A DNA stretch of 6,822 nucleotides from an uncultured Clostridia bacterium (GCA_944391255.1 CALXSW010000055.1:1-6822); one strand, 5' to 3'. Positions 1 through 6,356 are shown, counted from the first letter of the stretch. Numbers and translations are program-made. Notes: generated by a model not told the origin, from the sequence alone.

Positions 1-969
1 CTGTGTCATGCCGAGCTTTGAAATATATTCACCGAATGTCATCTTAAGCTGTTCCGGCGGATATGCGACTGTTACGTTCGGCATTTCAGCGTCATACTGA
101 GCCATACATACGAAATGGTTCTTGAAATAACCATTCTTTCTAACGAATCCGTCAAACATAGGATCTACGAATGTTCTTACGATCTGTCTTGCGCGGTCAG
201 GACGGAAATTGAACATGATTATGCTGTCGTTTTCCTTTATCATGCCGTCCTTGTCTATAACTGTAGGAACGATAAATTCATCTGTTACGCCATTCTCATA
301 TGAATTCTTTATAGCTTCTACAGGATCTGATTCCTGTATACCCTCGCCAAATACCATAGCGTTATAAGCCTTTTCAACTCTGTCCCATGCGTTATCTCTG
401 TCCATAGCATAGTAACGACCTGAAATCGTAGCGACCTTGCCTGTGCCTATCTTCGCTATCTCGTCAACGAGCTGCTGCATATATTCAGCGCCAGATGTAG
501 GCGGAACGTCACGGCCGTCATGGAATGTATGGATATACACCTTTTCAAGTCCCATTCTGTGAGCCATCTCAAGCAAGCCGTAAAGATGCTTGTTGTGGCT
601 GTGTACACCGCCGTCTGAGAGAAGTCCCATCAAGTGGAGAGCTGCGCCGTTATCCTTTGCAGCCTGCATAGCAGCCTTGAGCTTATCATTTTCAAAGAAT
701 ACTCCGTCTTCTATATCCTTAGTGATCTTTACGAGCATCTGATATACAACTCTTCCGGCGCCTATATTTGTGTGACCAACCTCACTGTTTCCCATCTGAC
801 CGTCAGGCAGACCTACAGCAAGACCGCTCGCCTGGAGCTGCGTATTAGGATACTTCGCCATATATGAATCAAGATACGGCTTCTTTGCCGCATAAATAGC
901 ATTGCCCTCTGTATTATTATTGATACCGTAACCATCCATGATGATCAACGCGATCGGCTTCTTTGCCAT
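1..969 (-). CDS. gpmI: 2,3-bisphosphoglycerate-independent phosphoglycerate mutase, partial (C-terminus missing)
   Basis: This is the cofactor-independent, Mn-dependent phosphoglycerate mutase of glycolysis, which interconverts 3- and 2-phosphoglycerate in the cytosol. The window holds 323 codons of an enzyme usually near 510 residues; the rest lies beyond the left edge. The N-terminal metal-site Asp is D12 in IIMDGYG, and the phosphorylated Ser is S62 in GQMGNSEVGH. Substrate-site residues follow: H123 in GGVHSHNKH, D151-G-R-D154, R185 and R191 around SGRYYAMDRD, and the FNFRPDRAR segment at 253-261. Residue numbers match the well-studied Bacillus enzyme closely. The later metal ligands are outside the window. 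The start is ATG at 967-969, preceded by CAGGAGG at 979-985 with 9 nt spacing. It is the third gene after pgk and tpiA. All 22 lysines I read are AAG, which fits a highly expressed gene. Confidence 0.97.
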   Translation of the reverse strand, partial: MAKKPIALIIMDGYGINNNTEGNAIYAAKKPYLDSYMAKYPNTQLQASGLAVGLPDGQMGNSEVGHTNIGAGRVVYQMLVKITKDIEDGVFFENDKLKAAMQAAKDNGAALHLMGLLSDGGVHSHNKHLYGLLEMAHRMGLEKVYIHTFHDGRDVPPTSGAEYMQQLVDEIAKIGTGKVATISGRYYAMDRDNAWDRVEKAYNAMVFGEGIQESDPVEAIKNSYENGVTDEFIVPTVIDKDGMIKENDSIIMFNFRPDRARQIVRTFVDPMFDGFVRKNGYFKNHFVCMAQYDAEMPNVTVAYPPEQLKMTFGEYISKLGMTQ

Positions 970-988
970 TGTTTTTTTCCTCCTGTTC

Positions 989-1012
989 TTTAAGAGCGAT
1001 CTGGCTCTTAAA
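989..1012 (-). promoter_or_regulatory. Hairpin abutting the gpmI ribosome binding site
   Basis: A perfect 9-bp inverted repeat (TTTAAGAGC at 989-997, GCTCTTAAA at 1004-1012) encloses a 6-nt loop. On the minus-strand transcript it ends 3 nt before the CAGGAGG of gpmI. No T-run follows it in that direction, so it is not a terminator for the operon. On the plus strand it is followed by TTTTT, but nothing is transcribed toward it there. A 5' stem-loop that protects or exposes a processed gpmI mRNA is a reasonable inference. The structure is seen; the role is not shown. Confidence 0.5.
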
Positions 1013-1042
1013 TTTTTCCAAATTTCCCGTTATTCTAAAATA

Positions 1043-1073
1043 CGGTACACACGATTATTCATCATGTGTACCG
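1043..1073 (-). terminator. Terminator-like hairpin between tpiA and gpmI
   Basis: A perfect 9-bp stem (CGGTACACA at 1043-1051, TGTGTACCG at 1065-1073) is extended, after one mismatch, by GAT/ATC around a 5-nt loop. On the minus-strand transcript the hairpin is followed by TATTTTAG, a short, interrupted U-run. This suggests a weak or leaky terminator, or an mRNA processing or stability element, lowering gpmI expression relative to pgk-tpiA. It could also be a structured 5' end for a transcript started at the candidate promoter just upstream (1083-1112). Confidence 0.5.
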
Positions 1074-1082
1074 CAACATCTT

Positions 1083-1112
1083 ATTTTACGTTAAGTTGCG
1101 ACCAAAGGTCAA
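1083..1112 (-). promoter_or_regulatory. Candidate internal sigma-A promoter for gpmI
   Basis: Reading the minus strand, TTGACC (1107-1112) begins directly after the tpiA stop codon. An 18-nt spacer then leads to TAAAAT (1083-1088). Each box matches the sigma-A consensus at 5 of 6 positions. Transcription would start near 1076, just before the hairpin at 1043-1073. The spacing is 1 nt longer than ideal and the region is AT-rich, so a chance match is possible. Confidence 0.35.
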
Positions 1113-1865
1113 TTACTTTGCAGCTGCAACTATTGTAGCGAAATCTGCTGACTTAAGTGACGCGCCGCCGATAAGACCGCCGTCAATATTTGCCTTTGCC
1201 AAAAGTCCCGCACAGTTGCCAGCGTTCATGCTGCCGCCGTACTGGATTGTGATAGCTTTTGCTGTTGCATCGTCATAAAGTGAAGCCAATACTTCACGAA
1301 TAGCCGCGCAAACCTCTTCAGCCTGATCATCAGTAGCTGTCTTGCCTGTTCCGATAGCCCAGATAGGCTCATAAGCTACTACAACCTTTGCAGCATCTGC
1401 CGCTGCGATACCGGCGAATGCTTTCTTGATCTGGATAGTTATAAGATCCATTGTTATGCCGGCTTCTCTTTCTTCAAGTGACTCACCAACGCAAAGGATA
1501 GGGATAAGACCTTTTTCAAGAGCCTTTACGATCTTCTTGTTTACCTTTTCATCAGTTTCATTGTCATACTGTCTTCTTTCGCTGTGACCGATTATAACAT
1601 AATCAACGCCGAGATCAGCGAGCATATCAGCGCTTACTTCGCCTGTGAACGCGCCCTTATCTTCAAAATGAAGGTTTTCAGCGCCGATCTTTACATGTGT
1701 GCCCTTTGCAGCTTCAACAGCCGGAGCAAGGCATACATAAGGTGTGCAGCAAACTACTTCACATTCAGCGCCCTTTGTAGCTTCAACTACTTCCTTAACA
1801 TAATCATATGTTTCTGAAGGGAGCTTGTTCATCTTCCAGTTACCTGCGATTATATACTTTCCCAT
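1113..1865 (-). CDS. tpiA: Triose-phosphate isomerase
   Basis: This cytosolic TIM-barrel enzyme interconverts dihydroxyacetone phosphate and glyceraldehyde 3-phosphate. The protein is complete at 250 residues, the normal family length. The catalytic set is intact: N9 and K11 in AGNWKMNK, the electrophilic H94 in IIGHSERR, and the base E166 in AYEPIWAIGTG. The mobile loop 6 follows E166, and the phosphate-binding segments are YGGS (209-212) and GGLIGGASL (229-237). The start is ATG at 1863-1865 with AGAAAGGG at 1876-1883 and 10 nt spacing. It lies 29 nt after the pgk stop, with no promoter or terminator visible between them, so it is almost certainly cotranscribed with pgk. After its stop comes the structured 143-nt spacer before gpmI. 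Confidence 0.98.
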   Translation of the reverse strand: MGKYIIAGNWKMNKLPSETYDYVKEVVEATKGAECEVVCCTPYVCLAPAVEAAKGTHVKIGAENLHFEDKGAFTGEVSADMLADLGVDYVIIGHSERRQYDNETDEKVNKKIVKALEKGLIPILCVGESLEEREAGITMDLITIQIKKAFAGIAAADAAKVVVAYEPIWAIGTGKTATDDQAEEVCAAIREVLASLYDDATAKAITIQYGGSMNAGNCAGLLAKANIDGGLIGGASLKSADFATIVAAAK

Positions 1866-1894
1866 TGTACTCTATCCCTTTCTGTTAATTACAA

Positions 1895-3079
1895 TTATTT
1901 ATCTGTCAAAGCGTCTATGCCAGGGAGAACCTTGCCTTCAAGGAATTCCATTGATGCGCCGCCGCCTGTTGAAACATGGCTCATCTTGTCGCCAAGACCT
2001 GCCTGGTTTACAGCTGCAACGCTGTCGCCGCCGCCGATGATAGTTGTAGCATCAAGTTCAGCGAGCATAGATGCGATCTCGTTTGTGCCCTTTGCAAAGT
2101 TAGGCATTTCGAATACGCCCATAGGTCCGTTCCATACAACAGTCTTAGCGTCTGCCAAAGCTTCCTTGAACATAGCTATTGTCTTAGGACCGATATCAAG
2201 ACCCATCCAGCCTTCAGGGATATCACCTTCAACAACTTCTGACGGAGCATCGTTATCAAACTTCTGAGCGATAACAGTGTCTATAGGAAGAAGGATCTTA
2301 TCTCCCGCATTGTCAAGCATCTTCTTTGCATAGTCGATAAAGTCAGGCTCAAGAAGTGATGTGCCTGTTGTCTTGCCCTGTGCAGCGAAGAATGTGTAAG
2401 CCATACCGCCGCCGATGATGAGCTTGTCTACCTTCTTAAGAAGATTTTCTATAACTGAGATCTTCGATGATACCTTTGAACCGCCGAGGATAGCTACAAG
2501 CGGTCTTTCAGGAGCGTTTACAGCATTGCCGAGGAACTTGATCTCTTTTTCGATAAGATATCCAGCAACTGCAGGCTGTACCAAAGCGCTTACACCTACA
2601 TTTGAGCAGTGTGCTCTATGAGCTGTACCAAACGCGTCATTTACAAACAAGTCACAAAGTGAAGCAAGCTCTTTTGAAAATTCTTCAACATTCTTTGTTT
2701 CTTCTGCTCTGTAACGTGTGTTTTCAAGAAGAACAACGTCGCCTTCTTTCATTTCTGCAACAGCCTTCTTAGCGTTTTCGCCGACTACATTGTCATCTGC
2801 CGCGAACACAACTTCCTTACCAAGCTTTTCTGAAAGTCTCTTAGCTACAGGAGCAAGTGACAATTCAGGAACAGGATTGCCCTTAGGCTTACCCATGTGT
2901 GAGCAAAGGATAACCTTAGCGCCGTTTTCTATCAAATAATTTATTGTTGGCAAAGCACCAACGATTCTGTTTTCATCTGTAATTTCCTGCTTGTCGTTAA
3001 GAGGCACATTGAAATCACATCTTACAAGGACTCTCTTACCCTTAACTTCTACATCTTCTACAGTTAACTTGTTGTACAT
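1895..3079 (-). CDS. pgk: Phosphoglycerate kinase
   Basis: This enzyme transfers phosphate from 1,3-bisphosphoglycerate to ADP, a substrate-level ATP-forming step of glycolysis in the cytosol. It is a complete two-domain protein of 394 residues, typical of bacterial Pgk. The N-terminal substrate domain shows RCDFNVP (20-26), HMGKPKG (61-67), LLENTRYR (117-124) and NDAFGTAHRAH (148-158). The nucleotide domain shows GGSKVSSK (199-206), GLDIGPKT (293-300), WNGPMGVFE (316-324) and GGGDSVAAV (349-357). The start is ATG at 3077-3079, with AAAGGAGA at 3089-3096 about 10 nt upstream. It is the first gene of the operon, with its own promoter at 3132-3160 and a palindrome in the leader. gap is not adjacent upstream; spmB is. 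Confidence 0.98.
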   Translation of the reverse strand: MYNKLTVEDVEVKGKRVLVRCDFNVPLNDKQEITDENRIVGALPTINYLIENGAKVILCSHMGKPKGNPVPELSLAPVAKRLSEKLGKEVVFAADDNVVGENAKKAVAEMKEGDVVLLENTRYRAEETKNVEEFSKELASLCDLFVNDAFGTAHRAHCSNVGVSALVQPAVAGYLIEKEIKFLGNAVNAPERPLVAILGGSKVSSKISVIENLLKKVDKLIIGGGMAYTFFAAQGKTTGTSLLEPDFIDYAKKMLDNAGDKILLPIDTVIAQKFDNDAPSEVVEGDIPEGWMGLDIGPKTIAMFKEALADAKTVVWNGPMGVFEMPNFAKGTNEIASMLAELDATTIIGGGDSVAAVNQAGLGDKMSHVSTGGGASMEFLEGKVLPGIDALTDK

Positions 3080-3100
3080 AGTCGTTAATCTCCTTTTTTC

Positions 3101-3116
3101 TGCCGTAATTACGGCA
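3101..3116. promoter_or_regulatory. Perfect 16-bp palindrome in the pgk leader (candidate operator)
   Basis: TGCCGTAATTACGGCA is an uninterrupted 16-bp palindrome. It covers roughly +9 to +24 relative to the start inferred from the promoter at 3132-3160, and ends a few bases before the pgk ribosome binding site. This position suits a dimeric repressor acting as a roadblock. In RNA it could fold only as a 6-bp stem with an AATT loop. It does not match the Rex (TTGTTAA...TTAACAA) consensus. The regulator is unknown. Confidence 0.5.
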
Positions 3117-3131
3117 TATTTTTATGTATAT

Positions 3132-3160
3132 ATTGTATACCAAAATCAACGATTTTTCAA
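3132..3160 (-). promoter_or_regulatory. Sigma-A promoter of the pgk-tpiA-gpmI operon
   Basis: On the minus strand, TTGAAA (3155-3160) is followed by a 17-nt spacer and TACAAT (3132-3137), each 5 of 6 to consensus with ideal spacing. Transcription should start near 3125, giving a leader of about 45 nt. Just upstream (about 3165-3195) are A- and T-runs resembling an UP element, as expected for a strong housekeeping promoter. Confidence 0.75.
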
Positions 3161-3249
3161 GTACTAATATTAATTTTTTCTACTTTTCTATAAAATAAAC
3201 AAATTTGACAGAAAAATAACGGTTTCACTTGTAAATTGCTAAATATTTA
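3161..3249. other. AT-rich spacer between spmB and the pgk promoter, no gene seen
   Basis: This stretch downstream of spmB carries A/T runs and no open frame of note. I see no GC-rich hairpin with a T-run that would end the spmAB transcript. Its pgk-proximal part could serve as an UP element. Confidence 0.5.
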
Positions 3250-3759
3250 TTATAATCCCAACAATCTAACAGCCGCAAGCGCCGCCCCGATCCCTGCAAT
3301 ATCGCCTATTATAGCGCATGGCACAGCGCGTTTTACTGATCTTGCGCGCGTTCTCGCGAAGTAAACAGCAATACAATAGAATGTGGTTTCCGTACTTCCG
3401 CATATGACTGAGGCAAGCCTGCCTATCATGGAATCAGCTCCGTAATCGTTTAAGATTTCGGAAAGCACACCTATCGCTCCGCTCCCCGATATAGGCCGTA
3501 TCATTACAAGCGGCATGACCTCCGGCGGCAGACCTATTTTTTCAGTTACAGGCGAAAGGAATGATATAAAAGCGTCCATGGCTCCTGAAGCTCTTAACAT
3601 AGACGCCGCCGTCAGCACCGCGACAAGCGGAGGAAATATATCCTTTATGAGCGTCAATCCGCTGCCGGCTCCGTCTATAAAATCGGAATACACCGCTTTT
3701 TTCCTTGACAGCGCGAATATTATTATAAGCATTATTATAGACGGCGTTATATATATCAT
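3250..3759 (-). CDS. spmB: Spore maturation protein B
   Basis: SpmB is a membrane protein which, with SpmA, is needed for full dehydration of the spore core and heat resistance in Bacillus subtilis and Clostridium perfringens. It belongs to the nucleoside-recognition/Gate domain group. This copy has 169 residues, close to the usual 170-180. It has an N-terminal membrane segment (about 6-17), further hydrophobic stretches near 40-58 and 145-166, and the conserved RPISGSGAIG (88-97) and GSTETTFY (121-128). The frame stays open upstream to 3852, but that would add a Cys/Arg-rich segment lying wholly inside spmA. I chose ATG at 3757-3759 because GGAGGT (3765-3770) lies 5 nt before it, the protein then begins at the family start, and the stop of spmA overlaps it as TGATG, indicating translational coupling. 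Confidence 0.93.
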   Translation of the reverse strand: MIYITPSIIMLIIIFALSRKKAVYSDFIDGAGSGLTLIKDIFPPLVAVLTAASMLRASGAMDAFISFLSPVTEKIGLPPEVMPLVMIRPISGSGAIGVLSEILNDYGADSMIGRLASVICGSTETTFYCIAVYFARTRARSVKRAVPCAIIGDIAGIGAALAAVRLLGL

Positions 3760-4349
3760 CACACACCTCCGCGCGCTCTGCGCCCCGAAAGAAAACACAT
3801 CACCTTTACAGCTGCCACACCTACCACTACAGACACAGCCGAGGCGAACCATATAGGCAGAATTATCGATGCCGGATCACTCGTTCCCGCCGCGCCTCTC
3901 AGCGCTATTATAGTAGACGGGATAAGCTGAAAACACGTTGTGTTAAGAACGACGAGCATACACATATCATCGGACGGTCTTGACGGCGTTTTATTCTCCC
4001 TGTCAAGCTCCTCCGACGCAAGCATTCCCATAGGCGTCGACGCGTTCCCCATGCCCAGAAGATCAGCCGTTAAATTCATTGAAATATAATATCTCGCTTT
4101 TTCACCGGCTGACGGAAAAAGCCTTTTTACAACAGGTGATATAAGGCGGCATAAAAGATCAGCTATGCCGGAGTTTTCCGCGATCTTCATTATACCGGTC
4201 CAGAAACACATCGCTCCGGCAAATGATATAAGTGTGCTTACCGCCGTTTGTGTCCCTCCTATCATAGCATTTACAGTTTCGTCCATTCTTCCTGTTATCC
4301 CCGCTGATATAAACGATATTATTATCATCGCGCTCCATATATATGTCAT
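3759..4349 (-). CDS. spmA: Spore maturation protein A
   Basis: SpmA is the partner of SpmB, a multi-pass membrane protein required for spore core dehydration; the biochemical activity is not established. The protein has 196 residues, the usual length. Hydrophobic segments lie near 4-20, 36-53, 131-150 and 162-187. The family signatures are the NLTADLLGMGNASTPMG stretch (92-108) and the LVVLNTTCFQLIPST stretch (132-146). The start is ATG at 4347-4349, with GGGAGGT (4361-4367) 11 nt upstream. The stop overlaps the spmB start by one base. A sigma-E-like promoter at 4385-4413 fits the mother-cell control known for this operon in B. subtilis. Unlike B. subtilis, no dacB is adjacent: the upstream neighbour is the divergent rsmF-like gene and the downstream one is pgk. 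Confidence 0.94.
   Translation of the reverse strand: MTYIWSAMIIISFISAGITGRMDETVNAMIGGTQTAVSTLISFAGAMCFWTGIMKIAENSGIADLLCRLISPVVKRLFPSAGEKARYYISMNLTADLLGMGNASTPMGMLASEELDRENKTPSRPSDDMCMLVVLNTTCFQLIPSTIIALRGAAGTSDPASIILPIWFASAVSVVVGVAAVKVMCFLSGRRARGGV
3765..3770 (-). promoter_or_regulatory. Ribosome binding site that fixes the spmB start
   Basis: GGAGGT inside the 3' end of spmA sits 5 nt before the spmB ATG and reads as the last Gly-Gly codons of SpmA. It supports the short SpmB over the longer upstream reading. Confidence 0.85.
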
Positions 4350-4384
4350 TTTATCAGACTACCTCCCTGTATCCCTTTTATTTA

Positions 4385-4413
4385 TCAGTATGTTAAGAAC
4401 ACTTGAAATATTA
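4385..4413 (-). promoter_or_regulatory. Candidate sigma-E (sporulation) promoter for spmAB
   Basis: On the minus strand, TAATATTT (4406-4413) fits the sigma-E -35 pattern KMATATTT at every position. After a 13-nt spacer comes CATACTGA (4385-4392), which keeps the CATAC core of the -10 pattern CATACAHT but departs at its end. The consensus is recalled from B. subtilis. Transcription would begin near 4378, about 30 nt before the spmA start. The -35 box overlaps that of the divergent promoter at 4403-4431. Confidence 0.5.
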
Positions 4414-4431
4414 CGCGATTTATTGTATAAT
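4403..4431 (+). promoter_or_regulatory. Sigma-A promoter of the rsmF-like gene
   Basis: TTGAAA (4403-4408), a 17-nt spacer and a perfect TATAAT (4426-4431) make a near-consensus housekeeping promoter. Transcription would begin near 4438, leaving a leader of about 25 nt. It also shows that the in-frame TTG at 4403 is part of the -35 box, not a start codon. Confidence 0.85.
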
Positions 4432-4446
4432 TACCATATCAACAAG

Positions 4447-4452
4447 AAAGGA
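4447..4452 (+). promoter_or_regulatory. Ribosome binding site that fixes the rsmF-like start
   Basis: AAAGGA lies 10 nt before the ATG at 4463 and downstream of the inferred transcription start, which supports that ATG over the in-frame TTG at 4403. Confidence 0.75.
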
Positions 4453-4462
4453 ATATATCATA

Positions 4463-5827
4463 ATGGATCTTCCTAACGAATTTTGCGAAAGAATGAAACT
4501 TCTTGTGGGCGATGAATATGATGAATTCATCAAATCATACGATACAAAGATAAATCAAGGAATACGAATAAACACTTCAAAATGTGCAGACAAGGAAAAA
4601 GTCCTCTCCGCTCTGCCAGTTCTCGGACAGGTGGAATGGTGCAAAGACGGATATTACGCCGACAAATCAAAGCTCAGCGGAAATCATCCGTATCACGCCG
4701 CGGGCGTTTTCTATTTTCAGGAGCCATCGGCTATGACAGTGGCAGAAGGACTGCCGCTGAGCGATGATCCTCACATACTTGATCTGTGCGCCGCGCCAGG
4801 CGGAAAGACAACACACATCGCCGCGCGTATGAACGGCAGAGGCGTTCTCATATCAAACGAGATAATAACGAAACGCGCAAAAATATTATCTGAAAACGTC
4901 GAAAGAATGGGACTTTCAAGCACGCTTGTAACAAATGAATCGCCGTCGCGTCTTGCCGAAAAATTCCCGTCATATTTTGACGGCATAATAGTTGACGCGC
5001 CGTGTTCAGGCGAGGGAATGTTCCGCAAAGAACCGCAGGCTGTAGATGAATGGAGCATTGAACACACCTTATCATGCGCCGTGCGCCAGAAAAATATCCT
5101 TGATGACGCGTATAAAATGCTGAAACAGGGCGGATATATAATGTATTCGACCTGTACTTTCTCATTTGACGAAAACGAGAAAGTGGCGCAGTATATGGCA
5201 GAAAAATACAATATGGAAATATGCGAAATACCATGCCTTTCGATGCTCTCCGGCGGCATAGGCGATTTTGCGAATATAGAAAAATGCAGACGCGTTTTCC
5301 CTCATAAAAATATGGGTGAGGGACATTTTGCGGTTTTGCTCAAAAAAACAGAAAACACTGAAAATAATAAAGCGTTCTCAAAAAAGAAATTGAAAAAAAG
5401 CGCAAAGCCGGACACGAGTTTAAACGACGCGATAAAGCTGTACCGTGATTTTGAAAAAAATGCGCTTAACACAGAGCTCGACGGAAAATTTGTCCTGTTT
5501 GGCGACACGCTCTATCTCATGCCTGAGGAGATAGATATAGAAAAGCTCAGGGTGATACGCTGCGGTCTGCAATTAGGGACGATAAAAAAGAACCGCTTTG
5601 AGCCGGCTCATGCGCTATCTCACGCGCTGTCTAAGGAGTGCTTTAAAAATTCTGTTTCATTTGATATAAATTCTGACGAGATCAAAAAATATATGCACGG
5701 CGATATAATCAGCGGCACTGCAAATGGCTGGTGCGCTGTATGCGCCGATGATTACGTTATCGGCTGGGGGAAAGCGTCAGGGGGACAGATAAAAAATCAT
5801 TATCCAAAAGGACTGCGCACAGTATAA
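4463..5827 (+). CDS. rsmF: RsmF-family rRNA (cytosine-5)-methyltransferase
   Basis: This S-adenosylmethionine-dependent enzyme of the NOL1/NOP2/Sun family makes 5-methylcytosine in RNA, for the RsmF group in the decoding region of 16S rRNA (C1407 in E. coli; the exact site here is not certain). It has 454 residues. The N-terminal RNA-binding part includes GIRINTS (33-39) and YFQEPSAM (84-91). Motif I is LDLCAAPGGKTTHIA (106-120). Motif IV, DAPCSGEGMFRK (178-189), carries the release Cys C181, and motif VI, STCTFSFDENE (229-239), carries the nucleophile C231, so both catalytic cysteines are present. A Lys-rich linker (about 306-315) leads to the RsmF-type C-terminal domain, ending with GQIKNHYPKGLR (441-452). 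ATG 4463 is preferred over an in-frame TTG at 4403, which is the promoter -35. tspO follows 40 nt downstream. Confidence 0.9.
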   Translation: MDLPNEFCERMKLLVGDEYDEFIKSYDTKINQGIRINTSKCADKEKVLSALPVLGQVEWCKDGYYADKSKLSGNHPYHAAGVFYFQEPSAMTVAEGLPLSDDPHILDLCAAPGGKTTHIAARMNGRGVLISNEIITKRAKILSENVERMGLSSTLVTNESPSRLAEKFPSYFDGIIVDAPCSGEGMFRKEPQAVDEWSIEHTLSCAVRQKNILDDAYKMLKQGGYIMYSTCTFSFDENEKVAQYMAEKYNMEICEIPCLSMLSGGIGDFANIEKCRRVFPHKNMGEGHFAVLLKKTENTENNKAFSKKKLKKSAKPDTSLNDAIKLYRDFEKNALNTELDGKFVLFGDTLYLMPEEIDIEKLRVIRCGLQLGTIKKNRFEPAHALSHALSKECFKNSVSFDINSDEIKKYMHGDIISGTANGWCAVCADDYVIGWGKASGGQIKNHYPKGLRTV

Positions 5828-5867
5828 TCGATCATACATCAGCATATAACTATACTGAGGTGAATGT

Positions 5868-6344
5868 ATGTGGAATAAAATCAAGCCGTACGTTATTTCC
5901 ATTTTAGCAGCTCTCGGAATAGGCGCTCTCTCGGCATTCTTCACGCGGAACAATATGAATATCTTTGATAATATCATAAAACCGCCTTTGACTCCGCCGA
6001 TGTGGCTTTTCCCTGTAGTCTGGGGAATATTATTTATTCTTATGGGTATAAGCGCCGCGATCGTATTTGTAAAATGCGGCGATAACAAGGAGCTGTGCCG
6101 CGACGCGCTGTTCTTTTACGGTCTTCAGCTTATAGTAAATTTCTTCTGGAGCCTTATATTTTTCAATATGCAGTCATTTCTGTTCGCATTCATATGGCTG
6201 CTTCTGCTGCTCGCGCTGATCATTATAATGATATTAAAGTTCTATAAGATCAGTCCATTGGCAGCATATCTGCAAATACCGTACGCGCTTTGGGTATCAT
6301 TTGCGGGATATCTCAATCTCGCAATATATCTTCTCAACCGCTGA
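5868..6344 (+). CDS. tspO: TspO/MBR family membrane protein
   Basis: This small five-helix membrane protein is related to the mitochondrial translocator protein. Bacterial members bind tetrapyrroles and have been tied to porphyrin handling and stress responses, but the physiological role is unsettled. It has 158 residues, the usual length. Predicted helices lie near 7-25, 45-68, 79-99, 103-125 and 130-155. Signature segments are KPPLTPPMWLFPVVW (38-52), NFFWSLIFF (91-99) and PYALWVSFAGYLN (138-150), with the conserved W52, N91, W94 and W142 in place. The start is ATG at 5868-5870, with GAGGTG at 5857-5862. An ATG at 5864 in another frame stops after four codons. There is no good separate promoter in the 40-nt gap after the methyltransferase gene, so cotranscription is likely. 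The long hairpin at 6357-6402 ends the unit. Confidence 0.93.
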   Translation: MWNKIKPYVISILAALGIGALSAFFTRNNMNIFDNIIKPPLTPPMWLFPVVWGILFILMGISAAIVFVKCGDNKELCRDALFFYGLQLIVNFFWSLIFFNMQSFLFAFIWLLLLLALIIIMILKFYKISPLAAYLQIPYALWVSFAGYLNLAIYLLNR

Positions 6345-6356
6345 AATAGCAATTAA

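Noticed and set aside
115..303. Plus-strand open frame opposite gpmI, and similar frames opposite tpiA, pgk, spmA/B and the rsmF-like gene
   Set aside because: They lie antisense to clearly recognisable enzymes, and their translations resemble no family I know.
3109..3117. Tiny upstream reading frame (ATG CCG TAA) in the pgk leader
   Set aside because: It has no ribosome binding site and falls inside the palindrome, so it is most likely chance.
3205..3210. Perfect TTGACA on the plus strand as a -35 box
   Set aside because: No acceptable -10 lies 16-18 nt downstream, and the plus strand there runs into the antisense of spmB with no gene to drive.
3760..3852. A longer SpmB beginning at 3852
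   Set aside because: The extra segment lies wholly inside spmA in another frame, is Cys/Arg-rich and unlike SpmB. The ATG at 3759 has its own GGAGGT and overlaps the spmA stop.
4403..4462. A 20-residue N-terminal extension of the rsmF-like gene starting at TTG 4403
   Set aside because: The TTG is the -35 box of a near-consensus promoter and lies upstream of the inferred transcription start. ATG 4463 has an AAAGGA site and gives the family-like N-terminus.
5822..5837. Imperfect palindrome overlapping the rsmF stop codon
   Set aside because: It has a mismatch, no loop and no T-run, and is weak and AT-rich. It is not convincing as a terminator or operator.
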